In this document: in pieces, positions 55,601 through 64,000 of the stretch
Layout: each line of letters begins with the position of its first letter
Position numbering within the stretch: position 1 is the stretch's first letter
Source of the DNA: Sphaerosporella brunnea
Lineage: Eukaryota; Ascomycota; Pezizomycetes; Pezizales; Pyronemataceae
Assembly: GCA_008704415.1 (NCBI GenBank)
Contig: VXIS01000035.1
Coordinates: 124,001-188,000, forward strand
Length of the DNA: 64,000 nt
Direction: 5' to 3'
The notes under the pieces: model-generated
Told to the model about the DNA's origin: nothing
What the model saw: only the letters and a program-made list of their open reading frames with translations
The model's database searches: none
Position numbers and translations under genes: made by a program

Positions 55601-57876
55601 CCACGTCAGTTAGTCACCTCGCCTGGCCGTGATGGCTTCTACATCCCCCAACAATCCCAATCCCAATCCCAATCCCAATCCCAGGTGGGCTGCTGCTCTT
55701 CTTGTTGCACACATATATATGCATGCAGCATGTCGCCGGTGCATCTATCCACCATATCATAATAATGCAGTCCACATTTTTCTCGTCTACAGCAGCATGG
55801 GATTCGCAAATGCGGCCGTTTCAGAATATTTACTTAAAAAAAAAACAAAAAACAGAAAAAAAACGCCATCTCATATTTTCCCGCGATGTCGATGTCGATG
55901 CCGGATAAACCTTTTTTTGTTTTGTATGTATGTATGTATGTATGTATGTAGGAATGAGGAATGCTGAATGCATACATGTTATGGGATATGTTGGCAATCC
56001 GCCTGCATCTACATAACAAGTGAGGCTGAGATCATGAGTTCCGTGTCCCCCCCCCCCCCCGTACATATACATATGCATCGATGCATGCTGCTGCGCATTG
56101 GTTGACAGCGGATGCGTGCCTGTAACTCTACATATGTCGGATGAACTGGGTTGGGTGAGTGGATGCGGATCTCATGCCCATGATCATGATCATGATCATG
56201 ATTGCCAAACCAACGGGTGCGCAGCAGCAGCAGCAGCAGCAGCATGATCATCGATCACCCCTCCCCCTCCCCATGCGCGCAACAAGATGACCGGCCGCGA
56301 TTATCTTGGGGAGATAGTTAGTTAGTAGCATCCCATGTGGGGGGGGGGGAGGGGGGCTGATAAGCTGTTTTTGAACTTTCCATCCGGCGGGAGCTGCACG
56401 AGATCCGAGTGAGACCACATGTTTGCTTGCGAGTGAGATCCAATATGCTTGCTTTCGAGTGCGATGTGTTGAGGTTTTTTTTTCGATCAGGGATATCGTC
56501 GGCACCGTCACAGCGCCGGGTCGTTGCTTGGTCTGCTGGTGGTGGTGTGGCGCCTCTGTTTGCGAGGGAGGGAGGTAGGGCCTCGACGGTGGTGATCAGA
56601 TAATGCTGGCGATCATGTTGGAGATGGAGAGGGCTGGTGCCTGGCGGGTACCTCTGCCACGGCGGCGGCGGCGGCGAGGTTGCCCGTTGTGCGGCCAGAG
56701 TGCGGGCGGAGATCATCCACCCCAAATGTACCATCTCACATAATGGCTTCGAAAGCACCACCCATCATTGATTTTTTTTTTAAAAAAAAAAAAAAGTTTT
56801 GCCAGGTGAGTGAGTCCCTTAAGTTTCCATTTAACCCTGAGATAATAACGGCATACGGTACATGACCATTTTCAAAAAAAAAAAAACCCAAAAAAAAAAA
56901 AAAAAAAACATCGATCCTGAAACAAACACATTGCCGGAAGTGATTGGGCCAGCCACAAGTTGCAACATACTTGCAGCAAGCAACGCAACTAGGTACGGCC
57001 GGAGTTGCCGGAGGCGACAACGCTGGTGTTGGCGAGCCCGCTTCACGGACCTCCGCAATACCTGGCCGTTTCGGATGCCAATCATATCTTCACTAGGTAT
57101 CACTCGGTGTCAGTTCTGCCACATCGGTGGTGACCACGGACGGACGGAACGGAGAGACCCCCCTGGTGACAGATGACGGTCAGACCTTGGCTGCCCGTCA
57201 AAAGGGAATAGGGAAATAAATAAAAAAACGAACTCCATAACTTGCGGCCGAGGATGACCCTCCGTCTTCGCTCCTGTCATACCTGCCCCTACCTGCGCAT
57301 GCGGGGGGGGGGGTGTGTGCAGTAGATTAGCCAGCACATATATCCCTCTCTCTCCACGTCACGGCCGCGGGTGTATCCTCATAGGCCGGTACGCGAGCCG
57401 GCCGTGCTCCTTGTTGTTCACAAACACCGTCGCTGCATGCACCCCAGATTTTCTCTGCACCCCACACCGGTTGTGCCAACAAAAACAAAAACCTCAGTCC
57501 GGTTGAAGGTAGAAAGCAGAAGTTGAGAACAATGGTATTCTAACTTTGTCGGAAGTGAGGCTCTAAAGCTTTTACCACTCACTATGTTGCGTTAAGCCTA
57601 CAATGATAACTCCGAGTGCCAGTAAAGCTGCCCACCATCACGAGGTATCATTCGGGCCAGACACAGGTCAACATCAAATAAAATGAAAAAACCATATCAT
57701 CCGCCGTGCTGCAGTGCGTATAAATACAAATCAAGTCCACAAACGTACGAAAATATCAAATCCAAACGATATATACACCCTAAAAGCTAAAAGCTAAAAG
57801 CAGAAAAAAAGCAAGGATATCCCCTCCATTTTCTGCACCAAAAACCCAAGAAGAAAAAAGCCCCAAAACCTCTATT
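52642..57876. other. 5.2-kb repeat-rich intergenic region
   Basis: No supported gene. It is dense in simple sequence: GGT/GGA triplets (53242-53283), A/T homopolymers (54009-54065, 55268-55289, 55446-55472, 56770-56796, 56874-56909), GTAT repeats (54256-54292 and 55924-55952), and CCCAAT units (55650-55682). GATCAT (56180-56202), CAG (56223-56243) and poly-G/poly-C runs also occur. Long frames at 53185-53895, 55046-55597 and elsewhere simply translate these repeats. The 3' untranslated region of the sulfite reductase gene is probably at its right end. Confidence 0.55.
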
Positions 57877-60800
57877 TCACTCAGTCTCCTCTTCCGCGAC
57901 CTACGATAAGACATTAGAAATATGATTAGGGTAAATGGGTGTGGGTAAACTCACATTGTCATGGAAAGCCTTGCCCTCCGTCGTCTCTGCGATGATACCT
58001 ATGCGGATACAGAAGTCACCGAAGCGCTCGCCCTCCTCGCGCTCGAGCGCATAGCGCTTGAACAACGGCCTGACGATCGCCAGGATCTCCTCCTCCTTGA
58101 TGGAAGAGCGGTACAGCTTGTTGAGGCGCTGACCGTGGTACCCACCTCCGAGGTACATGTTGTACGCGCCGTAGGCCTTGCCAACAAACGCGATTTCGGC
58201 CAACCAAGGACGCGCGCATCCGTTGGGGCAGCCGGTCATACGCATGACGACCGAGTCGTGGCGGAGGCCGTGCTCTTCGAGGACGCCCTCGACCTTGGAG
58301 ATCAGGACGGGGAGGTAGCGCTCAGACTCGGCCATGGCGAGGCCACAGGTGGGGAAGGCGACACAGGCCGAGGAGGACAGACGCAGGCCGGTGTACTGGT
58401 AGTTGTCGAGCTTGTACTTGGCCATGAGGTCCTTGATGGCGGGGAGATCCTCGTCGGCAACGTTCGAGATGATCAAGTGCTGGTTTCCGGTGAGACGGAA
58501 CTGGCCCTTGTGAATCTTGGCGAGCTCGCGGAGGCCAGTCTTCATCTGGAACTCCGGCGTGTCCTCGATTCGTCCGTTCTCGATGAAGCAGGTGAAGTGG
58601 TTGAGTCCGGTCTCGTCCTTGACCCAGCCGAACGTGTCAATGTTGCTGTCGAAGTGGAAGGGGCGGGTCTCCTCGAGCTTCCAGCCGAGCAGCTCCTCGA
58701 CCTTGCCCTTGTAGACCTCGACGCCCATGTCGTCGACCGTATACTTCAGACGAGCGTGCTTACGGTCCTTGCGGTCACCGTTGTCACGCTGCACAAGCAT
58801 GACCTTTTCGCAAACGAGGTGGATCTTGTCCGGAGGGGCGAAACCGATGTGGCTACCGGTACGAGGGTAGGTCTTCTTGTTGTTGTGGGTGACACCCATT
58901 CCTCCTCCGATCAAAACGTTGAAACCGGCAAGGGTTCCGTCCTCGTTCTTGATGGCGATCAAACCGATATCGTGGGCGTAGACATCGGTGTCGTTGTGGG
59001 GCGGCACGGCGATGGTGACCTTGAACTTACGAGGCAGGTAAGTAGGGCCGTACAAGGGCTCGTGGTCGACAACGGCATCACCAGCAACCTGAACCTTCTT
59101 GTCGTTCTCGTCCATGAGCCAGATCTCGTGGTAGGCTGTGGTGGACGGGATGAGGTGGTCACTGATACGCTTGGCGCAGGCGTGGACCGCAGTGTGGAAG
59201 GCCGACTGGGCGGGAATGGAACTGCACATGACATTACGGTTGACATCTCCGCAAGCGGCGATGGTGGTCAAGAGAGCCTTGTTGATGGCACGCATAGAGT
59301 TCTTCAGGTTGTACTTGACGACACCGTGGAACTGGAAGGTCTGACGAGTGGTCAACTTCATGGTCTTGTTTCCGAAGGCGTTGGAAATGTCGTCCATCTG
59401 GATCCACTGCTGGGCAGTCGCCACACCACCAGGCAGACGGCAACGGATCATGAAAGCGTAGGCAGGCTCCAGACCCTGTGCCTTACGCTCGTCCCGCAGA
59501 TCACGGTCGTCCTGCATGTAAGTTCCGTGGAACTTGGTGAGCTGCATGTCGCTGGCAGAGATAGCGAGAGTGGAGGTATCCGCCAAGCCCTCCTCGATGG
59601 TACCACGGAGGTAGTTTGAGGCAGCCTTGATGTCCTCATTGGTAATTGGGGGAGGCTCATCAGCAAGTCCCTCAACGTTGTCGACTCCGAGGGCCTTCCA
59701 CAGCTTGGCCTCCCAGTCCGCGTAGCCAGTGTGGTATCCATCGGGATCCTGGTCATCTCCGAGACCGACCTCAACCAAGACCTTTCCACCAATCTCCTGC
59801 AGACGCCTGTCGAGGTCCTTAGCGGGCTTGTTGTAGTAGATCTTGTCCTGCTTGCGAGGCCAGTAGTGAGAGTCACCCAGACCGAACACCGAGTAGTTCA
59901 CGGTGGCGAGGTCGAGGTCAGTCGAGTTCTTGACCTCCTCCCAGAGACTGCGTCCGTTCATGGGGAATTCACCCTGACCGGCAGTGGAAGAGATGAAAAC
60001 GATGTTCTCCTCGTTGTTCAGGTCCTCAACGGGGTACTCATCCATGGGCATGGCTAGAGTCTTCAAGCCACGGGCCTTACCACGACGCTCGAGCCTCTTG
60101 GCCAGGTTCTGAGCATTTCCTCCATCGGAAGCGAAGACGATGGTGAGCGGGGGACCAGAGAGACCGTCAAGCAACTTGGCGAAGGCATCCTTAGCGTTGC
60201 GCTTCTGCTGCTGGCGAACCTCCTTTCCGTACGACTGAGCGATGTTAGCAGCGAACACGGGGTTGCGCTTGACCAGCTGAGTGAGGTGGTTCTCGCGGGC
60301 CAAGAACTCCTTGAGCTCCTTCTTGATCCTCTCGGATTCGAGAGTGAAGTTGTCCGCGCCCCGCTCCTCGGCAGTGGGGTCGTACCGGTACAGGGGCCAG
60401 TATCCAATGTCGACGGCAGTCTTGGTCTCCTTCATGACAGTCAAGGCGGAGTCATCCTCCTTGTTGTATGGGAGGTAAGCCAGGACAACGGAGGGACCGT
60501 CGAACTTGTCGGCCTCGAGCATGGCGTGCAGCACCTGGGTGTAAGAGCTGTAGACGGCGACGGAGGCAACGTAAGCGTTGCCAAAGTTCATGGCGTAGAG
60601 ACCGATGTCCTTCTTGCGACGGGCAGCATCGGCAGCGGCGCGCTGCGAGTAAGGAGTGGAGTCAATGACGAGCATGTTGATGTTCTTGCCGGAGGCGATA
60701 ACGTGGTGGACACCAGAGTTTCCGAGATCGTACGCCCACGCATCGGAGCCAATCAGCCACCGGGACTCCTTCTTGAAGAGGGCCTTGTCCTCGAGCAGAG

Positions 60801-62645
60801 CCTGGGCGGCCTTGGAGCCATCCTTGTCCAGCTGCTGAATGAGCTCCTCTGCAGCCTCGGCGCTCTTGGTCTCGTCCTCAGCAACCAAAAGCCACTTGGA
60901 GAGCAGTTCGGTAGCCCCAGGAGTGGCAAAGTCGCTGGACTTGGCCAACTTCTCAACCTTTTCAACCAGGGACTTCCTCTTCTCGAGCCGGGCAAGGAGT
61001 GAACCGTATCCGTACTCAGGAGAAGCGGCAATGGTGGCGCTGATGCCAGCGTTCGGGCGGTCAAGAGAGTTGGCAACGTGCAACCGGCTGCCGAAAAGCT
61101 GGTCAAGAATCTTCATGTAAGCAAACTCAACACCGGGCTGCTCAGGTTTCGCCTCGATAGCCTCTGGGGGACCGTTCTCTAGCCCGACGGACAAGTTCTG
61201 AATCGGAGACTCAGAGCGCAAGTTCTGGACAACGCCGCGCAGCGCCTGGGGAGCGGTCTCCTCGTTGATGTAGCCGAGCTTGTGGGCAACCACCGAAGGT
61301 GCGCCTTGAACGCTAGGGCCGGTACGGAGGCAGGTCAGGAGGTCCAAGAAAAGAGGGCCCCACCGGGTAGTCTGCCTGTGGATCTGCTCCAACACCGCAA
61401 TCTTGGAGACGGACTTGGGAAGAACGTTCGGCAGGTGAGCGCCGAACCAAGGCCTGTAAAGCCTGGCGGAAATGATTCCGACCTTGTCGTACTCTCCGGA
61501 AGGCGCATTGTTGAGGACATCGCGGAACAGCTGGGTGGTGGAACCGAAAACGAAGACGGCGTGCTCGGCGTGCTGGGGTCCGGTGTACTCGAAAACACTG
61601 TAGGAGCGGCCGGTAACCTCCTTGATGACAGCAAAGATGCTAGTGGCCTGGGCAAAGATGTCGTCGGAGGTGATGGGGCGGGAGGTGACCTCGAGGTCAA
61701 CCGAGCTAGCCGAAGTGACCGAGGTGGCCTGGGTGCTGTCGCCGGCAGTGCTAGGGGCGGTGCTGGCAGTGATCGAGGCGGGCTCGGGGGTGACAAGGCC
61801 GCTGGCGGGGATCACAGGCGTGAGCTCGCCGACCTGAGCGGTCTGCGCCACCACACCATCGTCAGCGTAAAGGTTGTTGGAGTCCACAGTCTTCTCCCTG
61901 AAGCCGCTGGCCGCAGCGCGGTCCAGCGCGCGCTCCAACAAAGCCGAATCTTCCTCGGCAACCTCGGTCTGCGAGCTGGTGGAGAAGAAATGGATGACGG
62001 CCTTTCCGGACTTGAGGGCCAAAGCGTGGGCAGCTACGGCCATGTCCTGGGCCTCCTGGGTCGACTCGGATTGCAGCAGAATCAATCCGGTCTGTCTGAT
62101 AGAAGTGATTTCCGAGTAATCGGGGAAAGCGGCGGGCTGCATAGACACATGGAAGACGACGGGATAGTTGCTGAGTTTGTACAGGTGGGGTATCGACGTA
62201 ATTAGGGTGTTTGATGTAGTGGTGACGGAGACGATCTTGCCCGAGCGAGCAGGCTGGTAGACCGAGAGTAATGGGTCCGCGTTTTGTCGCACCGTTTGTA
62301 CCTGGCCGCCCACGATCCACAAGTCAGACCACCATTCCCGAGGCTACATACCGGCAAAGAGCTTGCACGCATACCTCTGTGGTCTCCTTCGACAATGCGC
62401 ACTTGAGGCCACTCGAAGCCAGCTCCTCAAGCTTGGAAGAGTATGCCGAGGGGACGCTCAGCGACGGCTGCACCGAGATCACAACATCGCTGGAAAGGTA
62501 CGCAATGCGGGCAACTAAGAATAGGCAGCCCAGTCAGAACTCAATTCAACAACAACAAAGTACTGAGGAAGAAAATAATGAAATTTTGGAAGGGAGTTTG
62601 GATTCACGTACCAGCCTCCTCGGGGGTGTTCAAAGCAGCTGCCAT
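57877..62645 (-). CDS. MET5: Sulfite reductase (NADPH) hemoprotein beta subunit
   Basis: Four exons (62645-62612, 62514-62375, 62301-57955, 57900-57877) give 1514 aa, near the usual fungal length. The first exon encodes only 11 residues and the last only VAEEETE. The N-terminal half resembles pyruvate-ferredoxin-oxidoreductase-like modules. A flavodoxin domain (about 775-925) has IVFASDGGNAQNLAKRL, FISSTAGQGEFPMNG and FGLGDSHYWPR. The C-terminal nitrite/sulfite-reductase repeats (from about 980) include TRQTFQFHGV and CGDVNRNVMCSS. The siroheme/4Fe-4S ligands are C-x5-C in SACVAFPTCGLAM (about 1368) and C-x3-C in TGCPNGCARPW (about 1413). With the alpha (flavoprotein) subunit it reduces sulfite to sulfide in cytosolic sulfur assimilation. 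Long antisense frames here are shadows of its codon bias. Confidence 0.95.
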
Positions 62646-64000
62646 TGCTTCTCGTTTCCACTCAGCTGCTGCGGGTAATAGGGTTTTTGTTTGGGGGGGA
62701 GAGGTAGGTAGAGAGAGAGAGAGAGTGTGTGTGTGTGGTCTCGGAGAGGCGTGTAAATGAAATACCGAGGATGTAAAATGGAGGGACCCGGGGGGGGGGG
62801 CTTCAGTGGGGGAGAAGGCGGCAGGAAATGGTGGGGTTCAGGCTCAGGATATGTATGTGCAGGGCTCTTGCGGGTGGATGATGTCGTGATCAACCACAGG
62901 GCCGTTTCCGTTTCCGTTTCCGTTTCCGTTTTTTTTTCTTTCTTTTTTTTTCTTCTCTTTGCTGGATCGGCGAGGAGGCGTAATGTCATCTAGGCAAAAC
63001 AGAGACCCGAATTGCGAATTTGCAGAGCAGTTTTTTTACATACGCCGCGGGCTTCTTTTCTCCAGGCCACGAGATCTGCAGCTGTTTGGCAATTGCGGGC
63101 TCTGATTGGCTGCGCATGGCGTGCTCGGCTGCCGGTAAGGCGTGCATGCACGCGGCCAGCGCATTACATAATATGCAGCACAGCAGCCGTGTGACATAAT
63201 GGCCCAGCTCCAGGCATGCTGTGTAAGCAGCGGTCGAGACCCTAACCCGTCACCACGCAACGACGGGCCGGAAGCAACCACAACAAGCCAGCAAGTTGAC
63301 TTGTCAGTTGTCGTAGAGTTGCAGCAGCAAGCTTCCGCAGAACGCCCTCGTCTCTGAGTGTGGCGTCGCGGACAGCAGCCTAGAGTACATGCAAGCTGCC
63401 CACCCCCCCCCCCCCCCAGGTGCTCTCGGCTCCACGCTGTTCTATCTTTGATTATGCTTAACCCTTCGGCCAAACCCTCACGAGCCTGCTTCTCCTTCCT
63501 GGCGGGCGAGACGATTCCAGCGTCGGAAGCGCACCGCCATTTACCTCGGCCGTTGAGTCGTGTGAGTAATTAACTTCTATGGGCCCTGCAGTGACTGCTC
63601 GTGACTGACTGTGGGGTTAGAGGCCGGATGTCAAACTCGGGAAAGCACCCCGAGCCATCGCAGCTGTCAATGCCAGAAATAGCAACAGCGGGCAATACGG
63701 TGAAAGCTTGCAGCGGAACAACAGCAGCGGCTCTCCTGGACATGGGCGCTCTTGTGCGAACAACCTCCCGGCGCTGGAAACACTGTTCCGTCCCCATGCC
63801 CCAGCCGCAACCACCATGCCCCAACATCACGGCCCAGATGAGGCCAGGCGTTGTTTCTCCGCCTCAAGCGTCAAGAGCTATACCTTCAGACAGTAACTGT
63901 ATGTCGTTTTACCGCAACCACGAACAGCAGCAACGGCTACAAAAGGCCTTTGTCCACCCCTCCAAATCGTGTCCTCGTCCCTCCAGCATCATTCATTGCA
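62646..64000. other. Upstream region of sulfite reductase to window edge
   Basis: This would carry the sulfite reductase promoter and leader. It contains GA/GT repeats (62710-62739), a poly-G at 62791-62800, (TTTCCG)n at 62903-62928 and a poly-C at 63403-63418. No coding region is supported. The GC-rich right end could be the flank of a gene outside the window. Confidence 0.5.

Noticed and set aside
57961..59619. 552-codon plus-strand open frame antisense to sulfite reductase (also 61282-62205, 307 codons)
   Set aside because: It is a mirror of the strongly codon-biased sulfite reductase exon. It encodes Val/Leu/Gly/Asp-rich sequence with no family motif and no splice or promoter support.

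Overview
The window is nuclear DNA of a filamentous ascomycete (Pezizomycotina; a Sordariomycete would fit, but I cannot place it further). The evidence is short 48-70 nt introns with GT...CTAAC/CTGAC...AG signals, a velvet-family regulator, a DUSP-type ubiquitin protease, SRP14, a fused flavodoxin/sulfite-reductase subunit, and many homopolymer and microsatellite tracts between genes. I rebuilt exon-intron structures by hand, requiring consistent splice signals and reading-frame closure. Thirteen protein-coding genes are supported, plus three broken or relic coding segments.

Layout. 1-9.5 kb is a gene-poor stretch. 9.56-10.31 kb holds a short velvet-family gene with a GC-AG intron. 10.9-12.3 kb holds two inverted-repeat, MITE-like elements. 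13.5-15.4 kb holds a 14-TM DHA2-type MFS exporter (minus). 17.4-22.5 kb holds a 1655-aa ubiquitin-specific protease of the Ubp12/USP4-11-15 type (minus). It is divergent from SRP14 (23.35-23.85 kb, plus). 24.3-25.5 kb is a short non-LTR-retrotransposon-like insertion carrying a gag-like open frame.

26.6-39.6 kb is the most interesting block: six small-molecule genes and no unrelated housekeeping gene. They are a type I Baeyer-Villiger monooxygenase, an NtaA/SnaA/DszA-type FMN monooxygenase, a Dal5-like anion permease, a zinc-less MDR enoyl-reductase-like oxidoreductase, a UNC93/DUF895-like transporter, and a second, diverged NtaA-type monooxygenase. There is no PKS, NRPS or terpene synthase, so the block looks like an uptake-and-oxidation (catabolic or detoxification) cluster. 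A plausible but unproven job is oxidative cleavage of an imported organic anion such as a sulfonate.

40-42 kb carries relic transposon-like sequence. 42.3-42.8 kb holds a 138-aa secreted cysteine-rich protein behind a repetitive leader. 44.3-45.0 kb holds a GPI-anchored Ala/Ser/Pro-rich wall protein. 48.3-49.2 kb holds a decayed P-loop NTPase gene resembling the large fungal RHS/Crinkler-like families. 50.9-52.6 kb holds a disordered protein with a conserved-looking C-terminus. After a 5-kb repeat-rich spacer comes the 1514-aa sulfite reductase beta subunit (57.9-62.6 kb, minus). It would assimilate any sulfite released by sulfonate oxidation, but linkage to the cluster is only suggestive.
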